13,197 bases of DNA from JBGSYJ01 sp041750915. Its GTDB lineage: Bacteria; Acidobacteriota; Thermoanaerobaculia; Gp7-AA8. A program made the position numbers and the translations under genes. Shown here piece after piece: positions 1 to 6,321 of the stretch. The DNA is taken from positions 1-13,197 of the forward strand of contig JBGSYJ010000341.1 in NCBI GenBank assembly GCA_041750915.1. Direction: 5' to 3'. The notes under the pieces are model-generated. The model had not been told where the DNA came from. It was given only the letters and a program-made list of their open reading frames with translations, and made no database searches. The first letter of the stretch is position 1; each line of letters starts with the position of its first letter.

Positions 1-98
1 ATGGAAAAGGTTTAAACCGTTTCCCCTGATACCCCGCGAGACGCTTGATCCTTTCCGCGTAAGTAATTACTCTCCCGCTCACCTGACTTCGAGAGGAC
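1..98. other. Upstream leader of the ABC importer operon, no gene seen
   Basis: This stretch precedes the first permease and holds no supportable gene. A perfect 10-bp palindrome, GGTTTAAACC, lies at 9-18. The bases GAGAGGA at 91-97 act as a Shine-Dalgarno sequence for the ATG at 99, although the spacing is short. I could not make a convincing promoter or riboswitch. The true operon start may lie outside the window. Confidence 0.4.
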
Positions 99-857
99 AT
101 GCCGCCCTATCGCCGAATTCTTCCATTTCTCGCCGTGACACTCTTCATCGTGGGGTGGCATCTGGCGCTCTTGAGCCATCCCGCGAGCCTCGTTCCCCGT
201 CCGGCAGCGGTCGCCGCCGCCATCGGTGAGCTCGCCTCGAAGGGACTCCTGCTCAAGTACGTGGTCGCATCTCTGTTCCGCGTGACGTGGGGCTACCTTC
301 TCGGCGTCGCCGTCGCGATCCCCCTCGGCATCCTTCTCGGGCTCTCGAAGCGTGGCGAGGCGGCTTTCAATCCCCTCATCCAGCTGCTGCGGCCCATCTC
401 CCCGCTTGCCTGGATTCCCATCGCGATCCTGTGGTTCGGGGTCGGCGACCTTTCGGCGATCTTTCTCATTCTGATCGCCTCGTTCCTGCCGATGCTCGCT
501 GCGTCGATGAACGCCGTCCGCAACGTCGATCCGATCTATATCAATGCGGGCCGGAACTTCGGTCTGTCGAATCTGCGGATGATCTCGAAGATCCTCGTGC
601 CTGCGATGATGCCGGAGATGATCGTCGCACTGCGCCTCACGCTAGGCATCTCCTGGCTCGTAGTGGTGGCCGCCGAGATGATCGCCGTGAACTCGGGCCT
701 CGGTTTTTTGATTGTCGAAGCGCGCAACACCGGCAATCGATACGACCTGGTCGTCGCGGGGATGGTCCTCATCGGAGCGACTGGACTGCTGCTCGACACG
801 GTCATGCGAAGGCTCGAACGGATCGATGCGGTACGCTGGGGATACGCGGCGCGCTGA
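99..857 (+). CDS. ABC transporter permease, NitT/TauT (SsuC/NrtB-like) family
   Basis: This 252-residue inner-membrane protein is one half of the channel of a NitT/TauT-type importer, the family that takes up nitrate, cyanate, taurine, alkanesulfonates and pyrimidine precursors. It begins with a hydrophobic segment (about residues 8-25), and further membrane segments lie near 65-81, 102-135, 182-200 and 217-232. The cytoplasmic EAA loop that docks on the ATPase is at about 148-171, with the conserved glycine in NAGRNFGLSN and the terminal proline of KILVPAMMP. The segment WLVVVAAEMIAVNSGLG is typical of the family. Length is normal. It abuts the ATPase gene (TGA at 855-857, ATG at 858). It is strongly similar to the permease at 1631-2407, so the two probably form a heterodimer. 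The substrate is unknown. Confidence 0.93.
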   Translation: MPPYRRILPFLAVTLFIVGWHLALLSHPASLVPRPAAVAAAIGELASKGLLLKYVVASLFRVTWGYLLGVAVAIPLGILLGLSKRGEAAFNPLIQLLRPISPLAWIPIAILWFGVGDLSAIFLILIASFLPMLAASMNAVRNVDPIYINAGRNFGLSNLRMISKILVPAMMPEMIVALRLTLGISWLVVVAAEMIAVNSGLGFLIVEARNTGNRYDLVVAGMVLIGATGLLLDTVMRRLERIDAVRWGYAAR

Positions 858-1631
858 ATGACCGATCGCAACGAACAGCATCGCCCGAAAGTCACGATCG
901 AAGGGTTGTCGAAAACGTTTCGATCCGAGGATCGTGACGTGGAGGTTCTGTCGAGCATCGATCTCGAGGTCCGATCTGGTGAGCTCGTCTGCATCCTCGG
1001 ACCGTCGGGTTGCGGCAAGTCAACGCTGCTCAACATTGTCGGCGGATTCATGCAGCCCAGCGAGGGCACTGTTCGAATCGATGGAGAGGTGGTCGACGGG
1101 CCCGATCCGCGCAGAATCTTCGTCTTTCAGGAGAGGGGAGTTTTTCCCTGGCTCACCGTCGCGGGAAACATCGACTTCGGGCTCTTCCGTCTCGGCGCCA
1201 AGGAACGGGAAGAGCGGGTCGACTACTACATCAAACTCGTTGGACTCTCGGGATTCGAGCAGACGTACCCCCACGAGCTTTCCGGAGGAATGAAACAGCG
1301 ACTGGAAGTTGCGCGAGCGCTCGCTGTCGATCCGGACGTTCTCTATCTGGACGAGCCCTTCGGTGCGCTCGACTCGATCACGAGGCTCCTCATGCGCTCT
1401 GAATTGCTCCGGATCTGGGAGAAGGAACGAAAGACGATCCTGTTCGTCACCCACGACATCGACGAGTCGGTTCAGCTGGCCGATCGGGTCGTGGTGATGT
1501 CCGCCCGGCCGGGAAAGATTCGCCGCATCGTCGAGATCGACATTCAGCATCCCAGGGATCTGAGCTCGCCGCGTTATATCGAGCTTCGCGACGGGATCTT
1601 CGAAGAGATCGGACTGGCGCACAAAGTCTGA
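858..1631 (+). CDS. ABC transporter ATP-binding protein, NitT/TauT (SsuB/TauB-like) family
   Basis: This 257-residue cytoplasmic ATPase powers the importer encoded around it. All nucleotide-binding motifs are intact: Walker A GPSGCGKST at residues 48-56, Q-loop glutamine at 91 (VFQERGVFPWLTV), signature LSGGMKQ at 141-147, Walker B VLYLDE at 161-166 followed by the D-loop GALD, and the switch histidine at 199 (VTHD). The F-P-W-L-T-V stretch after the Q-loop is characteristic of the SsuB/TauB/NrtD group. It starts directly after the first permease stop, and its TGA overlaps the next ATG by one base (TGATG at 1629-1633). This implies translational coupling, and no strong ribosome binding site of its own is visible. 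Confidence 0.95.
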   Translation: MTDRNEQHRPKVTIEGLSKTFRSEDRDVEVLSSIDLEVRSGELVCILGPSGCGKSTLLNIVGGFMQPSEGTVRIDGEVVDGPDPRRIFVFQERGVFPWLTVAGNIDFGLFRLGAKEREERVDYYIKLVGLSGFEQTYPHELSGGMKQRLEVARALAVDPDVLYLDEPFGALDSITRLLMRSELLRIWEKERKTILFVTHDIDESVQLADRVVVMSARPGKIRRIVEIDIQHPRDLSSPRYIELRDGIFEEIGLAHKV

Positions 1632-2407
1632 TGAAACGAAATGCACAGACGCGCGCTGAGCGCATTGCGCTCTCGGCCGCCTGCTTCGGCGGCGTAATCC
1701 TCGTGTGGGAGCTCAGCGTGAGGCTCTCCGGAACCGATATCTTTCCGTCTCCGTTCGAGGTGACCATCGGATTTCGCGAGCTCGCACGGGAGGGTCATCT
1801 GCTTGCGTACGCGCGCGATTCGCTCGTTCGAGTTCTCGCAGGCTATGGTCTGGCCGTCCTGGCCGGTATACCCGTCGGGATCCTGATGGGCTGGTATGAG
1901 CCGTTCGGCTCAATGATGAATCCGCTGATTCAGATGTTCCGGCCCATCAGCCCGCTGGCGTGGATGCCACTGGCGGTCATCTGGTTCGGAATCGGAAACT
2001 CGGCGCCGATCTTTCTCATCTTCATCGCTGCGTTCTTTCCGATCGTTGTTGCGACGATGAACGGCGTTCGCAATGTGCCCCCAATGTACCTCCGAGCTGC
2101 GAGAAACTTCGGGCTGGGGGGATCCGCAATCCTCCTCAGGGTCGTGCTGCCGGCAATTCTCCCCCGGGTGATGACTGGCCTGCGCCTTGCGCTCGGCATC
2201 GCCTGGCTGGTTGTCGTCGCGGCGGAGATGATCGCGGTCGACTCCGGACTCGGCTACCTGATTATCGATTCGAGGAACGCAGGAAAGCGTTACGATCTCG
2301 TGGTGGGTGGGATGATCATGATCGGGGTGATTGGTCTGGCGCTGGACGCACTTGTCCGCCGGGCCGAGCGGATCCCTTCACTTCGATGGGGCTTCAGAAA
2401 GGAATGA
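1631..2407 (+). CDS. Second ABC transporter permease, NitT/TauT family (paralogue of the first)
   Basis: This 258-residue inner-membrane permease is clearly paralogous to the one at 99-857. Both carry NPLIQ--RPISPLAW-P-A--WFG-G, then the RNFGL EAA-loop core and WLVVVAAEMIAV-SGLG. The first membrane segment is at about 15-32. The EAA loop lies at about 156-179 (RAARNFGLGG...VVLPAILP). Many NitT/TauT operons encode a single permease that homodimerises; here two flank the ATPase gene, so I infer a heterodimeric channel. The start overlaps the ATPase stop by one base. Six bases separate its TGA (2405-2407) from the ATG of the binding-protein gene at 2414. Confidence 0.92.
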   Translation: MKRNAQTRAERIALSAACFGGVILVWELSVRLSGTDIFPSPFEVTIGFRELAREGHLLAYARDSLVRVLAGYGLAVLAGIPVGILMGWYEPFGSMMNPLIQMFRPISPLAWMPLAVIWFGIGNSAPIFLIFIAAFFPIVVATMNGVRNVPPMYLRAARNFGLGGSAILLRVVLPAILPRVMTGLRLALGIAWLVVVAAEMIAVDSGLGYLIIDSRNAGKRYDLVVGGMIMIGVIGLALDALVRRAERIPSLRWGFRKE

Positions 2408-2413
2408 CGACCA

Positions 2414-3472
2414 ATGACGAAGCAGAAGAAGATCGGAGCGATCGTAGTTGCGTGGATCGCACTGGTCACCGGACTTCACTTCTACATGAATGCCGACTGG
2501 TCGGTGTTCATGAACGAGCGGCTGCCGCTCGACAAACGGAAGCTGAACGTCGCGTACATCCCAGTAACGTGACATCTCGCGTGCCCGGTTACTGACTATA
2601 TCTCTGCCTATTCACAGGCCGGCACGCTGTTCGTGCCTCGCATGTTTCAGGGATTCCCGGAAATCAAGGAAGCCCTGATGTCCAACCGGATGCAGGCAGC
2701 GTTCATGGTCGCGCCGATGGCCATCGCCCTGCGTGCTCAGGGCGTTCCGATCAAGATCGTTTATCTGGGCCACCGATACGGCAGCGCCGTGGTGGTGCAG
2801 AAGGACGGACCTGTAAAAACGTTTCCAGATCTTCGCGGAAAGACGATCGCAATTCCGAGCCGCTTCTCCGATGAGAGGCTGATCGTCCACAAGGCGCTGC
2901 GCGACAACGGAATGGAACCCGATGCGGTGAAACTCGTGGAGATGGCGCCGCCCGATGTCGCGGGCGCGCTCGCAGCCGGAGCTATTGATGGATTTTCGAT
3001 GGGTGAGCCCTATCCATCGCAAGCCGAGATCGGCGGCTTCGGGCGTGTGCTCTTTCACGCAAAAGAGTACTGGCCGGATTACATCTCATGCGTGCTGGTC
3101 GTCCGGCAGGACGTCATCGATACGAAACCGGAAGCGGTTCAGGTACTCGTGGATGGAATCGCCCGCTCGGGACTCTGGCTCGAAGAAGGGAAACGGAACC
3201 GGCTTCATGCAGCGGACTTCGTCGGTCGCTATTACTTCAACCAGGATCCGAAGCTTCTGTCGTGGGCGCTGACGAACCCGATCGATCGCGTCATGTACAC
3301 ACCCCTCTCACCGAGACGCGCGGACTTCGAGCTCATCACGAGCCTGATGCTCGACACCGAAACGCTCGATCGCCCGATCGCCTTTGAAGAGTATGTCGAC
3401 GTGCAATTCGCCGAGGGTGCGAAGTACACGACGGCGTGGAAGTATGAACCGGGGAGCGGGCGGGCGGAGTGA
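2414..3472 (+). CDS. NitT/TauT (NrtA/SsuA-like) substrate-binding protein with in-frame TGA at codon 53, candidate selenoprotein
   Basis: Read through the TGA, this is a 352-residue extracytoplasmic binding protein delivering substrate to the adjacent permeases. It starts at ATG 2414, the first start after an in-frame stop, with AAAGGA about 11 bases upstream. The N-terminus (MTKQKKIGAIVVAWIALVTG) is a signal sequence or membrane anchor without a lipobox. Residues 46-63 give the first beta-strand and ligand-loop region, NVAYIPVT-X-HLACPVTDY, where X is the TGA at 2570-2572. Downstream features are typical of the family: a QAAFMVAPMAIAL helix, DLRGKTIAIP, and MGEPYPS at about 196-202. There is no frameshift across the TGA. 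No ribosome binding site precedes the possible restart codons GTG 2633 or ATG 2642, and a restart would lose the export signal and the ligand loop. If X is selenocysteine, the motif is Sec53-x-x-x-Cys57. The alternatives are a nonsense pseudogene or a base error. Family assignment is firm; recoding is inferred. Confidence 0.72.
2570..2572 (+). other. In-frame TGA, candidate selenocysteine codon
   Basis: This TGA lies in frame between two well-conserved parts of the binding-protein gene, immediately before CAT CTC GCG TGC. TGC and TGT (Cys) each differ from TGA by one base, so Cys-to-Sec exchange or a nonsense mutation are both simple routes. TGA serves as the ordinary stop of both permeases, the ATPase, this gene's own end, the peptidase, the LAB_N protein, pdxH and the large membrane protein, which argues against general reassignment of TGA. 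Confidence 0.5.
2573..2627 (+). promoter_or_regulatory. Possible SECIS-like RNA hairpin just downstream of the TGA (weak)
   Basis: By eye, GCGUGCC at 2579-2585 pairs perfectly with GGCACGC at 2621-2627. With C2586 bulged, GG 2587-2588 pairs with CC 2619-2620. CUG 2592-2594 pairs with CAG 2615-2617, and AUA 2598-2600 pairs with UAU 2609-2611. This leaves an eight-base apical loop UCUCUGCC at 2601-2608. The loop begins 29 bases after the TGA, inside the spacing usual for bacterial SECIS elements. However, no G occupies the first two loop positions, as the usual consensus expects. A competing hairpin, GCCU 2606-2609 with AGGC 2616-2619, is also possible. No folding energy was computed. Confidence 0.27.
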
Positions 3473-3484
3473 TGGGGGAAGTTT

Positions 3485-3673
3485 TGAGTTGTGAGTTCTG
3501 AGCCCGCGCCCGGCCAGTTCTCAGTTGTGAGTTCTGAGTTGTGAGTGGGCCCCCGCCCGGCCCCGTTCGGAAGTTCTGAGTTGTGAGGAGACCCATTCGG
3601 AAGCTCTGACTTGTGAGTTTGAGAAGACCGACCCTGCCCGTGCCTCAGAACTCAGAACTCACAACTCAGAACT
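3485..3673. repeat. Seven-base TGAGTTS repeats forming an inverted repeat between convergent genes
   Basis: The convergent gap between the importer and the peptidase is filled with clusters of TGAGTTC and TGAGTTG units separated by C-rich spacers. The 30 bases at 3516-3545 are complementary to 3644-3673 at 28 of 30 positions, so a long hairpin is possible. A 22-base direct repeat starting TTCGGAAG occurs at 3566-3587 and 3596-3617 with two differences. Because the unit is seven bases long and contains TGA, three consecutive units put a stop in all three frames: TGA at 3528, 3535 and 3542 on plus, and TCA at 3645, 3652, 3659 and 3666 for minus. The minus-strand peptidase gene uses the copy at 3659-3661 as its stop. 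It may also act as a bidirectional terminator, which is inferred. Confidence 0.85.
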
Positions 3674-5623
3674 TCGTGTGCCTCGGACGTTCTCGAAAAA
3701 CGCTTTGCTGCTGACCGGACGGCCGAGGAACTTTTCAACGAGTTGGCGGGCCGGCGCTTCGCCTCCGCGACTCAGGATCATCCGACGGAACTTTCTGCCG
3801 GCCTCCGGATTCATCACGTTGTCTCCGAACTCGGAGAGCATGTCGAGAGCGAGAACCTTCGACCACATATAACCGTAGTAGCCCGCCGCGTAACCGCCTG
3901 TAATGTGACCGAAGGATCCGGGGAATTCGGTTCCCGGAACGTGCCCGAGAGGCGTGTCTCCTTCCATCGCCATCCAGAGGTCGAGGACGGAGCCGGACTC
4001 CGGGCCCGCGAGCGCCATGTCGAAGGCGGCGTACAGATGCTGGCGTGCGTAGTCGATGCCCTGGCCGAACCTGCGCGCTTCGTTGAGACGGTCGACCAGT
4101 TCCTGATCCATCAACGGACAGTCCGGGCATCGCTTCGCGATTCTTCGGAGACTCTCGAGCCTGCGCGCCCATTCCTCATACATCTGCGAGGGAGCCTCCA
4201 CGAAATCGCGTTGGACGGACGTTCCCGAGTGGGCCGTGTACTCGGTTTCCGAGAAGACTCCGTGAAGAACATGGCCGATCTCATGAAAGAACGTCTCGAG
4301 CTCGTCGTGAGTCAGACCGTCCCGGTTGAAGTTCGTGACCAGCACGCTGATCGGCGTTCTGCCCGTTCGACGGCTGGCTCCGCGCACGGGCCACGCCGCA
4401 GCATGCTTGAACTTTCCCTCGCGCGGGAAGAGATCGAGATACATCCCACCCATGAATCTTCCCGACTCCTCGTCATGCACGTCGAAATAAACGACGTCTT
4501 CGTGCCAGACGGGAACCGCAACCCGCTCGAAACGGACACCGTAAAGCTGCTCCGAAACATCGAGCAGCCATTCGGTCGCAGGACGGGTCGGAAAATAGCT
4601 TCGCAACGCCTCCTGGTCGATCCGGAACCGACGCTCGCGCAGACGTTCCCGGAAGTAATTGACATCCCAGCGGTGCAGAACTACTTTGCCCGGTGGCTGA
4701 CCCGTCATCTCGGCCTTGAGAAGCCGAAGCTCTTCGAGGTCGCGTTTCTCCGCCTCGATGACGATGGCTTTGACTTCCTCGAGAAACCGGTGAACCGTCT
4801 CGGGATTCTCAACCATCCGTCGCTTTGTGACGTAGTGCGCGTAGCTGGGTTCGCCGTAAAGAGAAGCGATCTCGCGCCGGAGCGTGACGATCTCGTCGAG
4901 GATCTCGATGTTACGCGGCGTACCGCGTCGTTGAAATGCGACGTAGTACCGTTCCCTGGCCGCTTCGCTGTGCGAAGAATTCATGAAGGGAATGTAGTCG
5001 GGTGAATCGAAACCCACATGAACGTTGCCGCGTTCATCCTTCGACACCCGATCGATCCAGCTCTGCGGAAGACCGTCGTACTCGGCGGGCGAGAACGTGA
5101 GTCTTTCCGGATTGTCCCGAACGTTCCTGCCGAATTCCTGATTAAGCTCTGTGATGCGGTCGCTGATTTCCTTGTAGCGATTTCGTTTCCCGGGCGGCAA
5201 GGCAACACCGCTATCCTCGAAAGCTTCGAGGAGGTCTTTCCGGAACTGCGACTGCGCCGCAGTTTCCGGTTTCACAGCCAGAACTCGTTCGTAGAGCTTT
5301 TCGTTCTGATAGAGCTCGGTCTCGAAACTCGAAATGTCGAGCGTGCAGCGGTCGGCAGCCTCCCGAACGCGCCGGTCGGGATGAACGTTGTTCAATATCG
5401 CAACGACGCCGACGACATTCTCCAGCTCGATCGTGTTGCTGTCCCATTGATCAAGAATGTTCTCGACGGTGACGGCGTCGAGGGGCACCTTCTCCATCGC
5501 CGCCACGTGCTCTCTCGCCTCGCGCAGAACCTGCGAACAAGATTTCAGTAGAGTCACGGCGTCGAGGATCGGCAGAGTGATCCGCTCGTCAACAGAAACA
5601 GGCGTGGATTCGGTTGTGGTCAT
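3659..5623 (-). CDS. M3 family zinc oligopeptidase (thimet oligopeptidase / PrlC / Dcp-like)
   Basis: This 654-residue metallopeptidase most likely cleaves short peptides in the cytoplasm. There is no signal peptide. The catalytic zinc site is complete: HEIGH at residues 447-451 within FFHEIGHVLHG, and the third ligand Glu476 in DFVEAPSQ, 25 residues after the second histidine, as is usual for M3. The C-terminal substrate-cleft segment GGYAAGYYGYMWSKVLALDM is also typical. The long helical N-terminal half is normal, and total length fits the family (about 650-700). The gene stands alone, convergent with the importer and divergent from the envelope operon. The last codons (RSSEL and stop) are encoded inside the TGAGTTS repeat, so the original C-terminus may have been replaced by repeat sequence. 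The ATG at 5623 lacks a strong ribosome binding site. Whether it acts as an endo-oligopeptidase or dipeptidyl carboxypeptidase cannot be told. Confidence 0.95.
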   Translation of the reverse strand: MTTTESTPVSVDERITLPILDAVTLLKSCSQVLREAREHVAAMEKVPLDAVTVENILDQWDSNTIELENVVGVVAILNNVHPDRRVREAADRCTLDISSFETELYQNEKLYERVLAVKPETAAQSQFRKDLLEAFEDSGVALPPGKRNRYKEISDRITELNQEFGRNVRDNPERLTFSPAEYDGLPQSWIDRVSKDERGNVHVGFDSPDYIPFMNSSHSEAARERYYVAFQRRGTPRNIEILDEIVTLRREIASLYGEPSYAHYVTKRRMVENPETVHRFLEEVKAIVIEAEKRDLEELRLLKAEMTGQPPGKVVLHRWDVNYFRERLRERRFRIDQEALRSYFPTRPATEWLLDVSEQLYGVRFERVAVPVWHEDVVYFDVHDEESGRFMGGMYLDLFPREGKFKHAAAWPVRGASRRTGRTPISVLVTNFNRDGLTHDELETFFHEIGHVLHGVFSETEYTAHSGTSVQRDFVEAPSQMYEEWARRLESLRRIAKRCPDCPLMDQELVDRLNEARRFGQGIDYARQHLYAAFDMALAGPESGSVLDLWMAMEGDTPLGHVPGTEFPGSFGHITGGYAAGYYGYMWSKVLALDMLSEFGDNVMNPEAGRKFRRMILSRGGEAPARQLVEKFLGRPVSSKAFFENVRGTRSSEL

Positions 5624-5713
5624 GATGCGGCGGAAATGGTACGACGAAAGCCGTTCCCGGACGAAAGGATCGGAGGAACCTGTCCATCCTGAGAGGTCTT
5701 AATTAATCGCGGA

Positions 5714-5836
5714 GTGTCATCCCGAGCGTCGAGCGAGGGATCTGGGCGGTGGCCTTTGCTCAAGGATATCGATCGCAGTGCGTTTACGTCCCAGGACCCG
5801 CCGCCCGGATCCCTCGCTCGACGCTCGGGATGACAC
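5714..5836. repeat. Near-perfect 36-bp inverted repeat with 51-base loop
   Basis: The left arm at 5714-5749 begins GTGTCATCCCGAGCG and ends TCTGGGCGG. The right arm at 5801-5836 begins CCGCCCGGATCC and ends GGGATGACAC. The arms are complementary at 35 of 36 positions, the one exception being a T opposite G. The loop is 5750-5800. The outer core GTGTCATCC(C)GAGCG recurs at 13072-13086 and 13109-13122, which marks it as a dispersed family. There is no transposase in the window. It could be a REP-like palindrome or a small non-autonomous element. Confidence 0.9.
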
Positions 5837-5896
5837 AGTCTCGCGCTACGACGCAGTCTCTCGCCCAGGATGACGCGCCTCCGTCCTCGCCGGCCG

Positions 5897-5902
5897 TATC
5901 AT
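5897..5902 (+). promoter_or_regulatory. Possible -10 element for the envelope operon (weak)
   Basis: TATCAT matches the sigma-70 -10 consensus at five of six positions and lies about 37 bases before the ATG at 5940. No good -35 hexamer sits at the usual 16-18 base spacing. The call rests on the -10 alone. Confidence 0.25.
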
Positions 5903-5939
5903 GAGCTGACGGCACAGCGTTTGATCACAAGGAGTCGCC

Positions 5940-6281
5940 ATGGAGCACACTGACATGTTTCTCGAGCCGTGGCTGGGAAGGTACGTCCCCTGGTTTTACG
6001 TGAGCTCCTACTGGTGGACCGCATTCGGGCTTCTCGGAAACGTACTGTTCGGCTCGCGATTCATTCTTCAGTGGATCGCATCCGAGAGAAAAAAACAGAT
6101 CGTCGTTCCTCCCCTCTTCTGGCACCTCAGCTTCTGGGGAAGCATCATCTCTCTCGTCTACGGACTTCATGTCGACAAGCTTCCTGTAATTCTCGGATAC
6201 ATCGCGCTGCCCCTCGTGTACGGAAGAAATCTCATGCTGCTGAAGCGATCCGGGGAGCCGCCCACGGCTGAGCACGTCTGA
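5940..6281 (+). CDS. Lipid A biosynthesis N-terminal domain (LAB_N) membrane protein
   Basis: This is a 113-residue inner-membrane protein consisting almost entirely of a LAB_N domain. About three membrane segments are visible: 21-46, 60-77 and 82-97. The diagnostic pattern is GNVLFGSRFILQWIASERKK followed by VVPPLFWHLSFWGSIISLVYGL. LAB_N domains occur alone or attached to envelope glycosyltransferases and lipid-A modification enzymes. Their exact biochemical role is not settled, so I do not assign a reaction. An AAGGAG ribosome binding site at 5929-5934 with about five bases spacing supports the ATG at 5940. The VWA gene follows after a 40-base gap in the same direction, suggesting a shared transcript. 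Confidence 0.88.
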   Translation: MEHTDMFLEPWLGRYVPWFYVSSYWWTAFGLLGNVLFGSRFILQWIASERKKQIVVPPLFWHLSFWGSIISLVYGLHVDKLPVILGYIALPLVYGRNLMLLKRSGEPPTAEHV

Positions 6282-6321
6282 AAAAGGAACAGAAGTCATC
6301 CGAATTTCGTTGAACGACCCG

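Larger units (their letters stand above)
5624..5939. other. Gene-free divergent spacer carrying palindromic repeats
   Basis: These 316 bases separate the divergent peptidase and LAB_N genes. I see no coding sequence with family features here. The spacer contains the 36-bp inverted repeat at 5714-5836 and two weaker fragments resembling its ends, CCATCCTGAGAGG near 5684-5696 and CCCAGGATGACG near 5864-5875. Promoters for both flanking genes must lie here or in the repeat itself. Confidence 0.7.

Noticed and set aside
20..72. Faint similarity to the 3' half of a TPP riboswitch (CTGA, TACCC, TTGATC, GCGTA in order) ahead of the importer operon
   Set aside because: The strongly conserved GG-TAAT-CC hairpin between TGATC and GCG is missing and the final GGGA is absent. 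The match is probably chance, although the 5' half would lie outside the window.
2633..3472. A separate, shorter binding-protein gene starting at GTG 2633 or ATG 2642
   Set aside because: No ribosome binding site precedes either codon, the export signal and first domain strand would be missing, and the sequence upstream in the same frame clearly belongs to the same protein.
2414..3472. Genome-wide reassignment of TGA to an amino acid
   Set aside because: TGA is the natural stop of at least eight genes in this window at the expected family lengths, including both permeases, pdxH and the binding-protein gene itself.
3485..3673. CRISPR array
   Set aside because: The repeat unit is only seven bases, spacing is irregular, the copies are inverted, and no cas genes are near.
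3743..5005. A 420-codon open frame on the plus strand antisense to the peptidase
   Set aside because: It is a shadow frame of the GC-rich peptidase gene. Its translation shows no domain, whereas the opposite strand carries a full M3 family protein with an intact zinc site.
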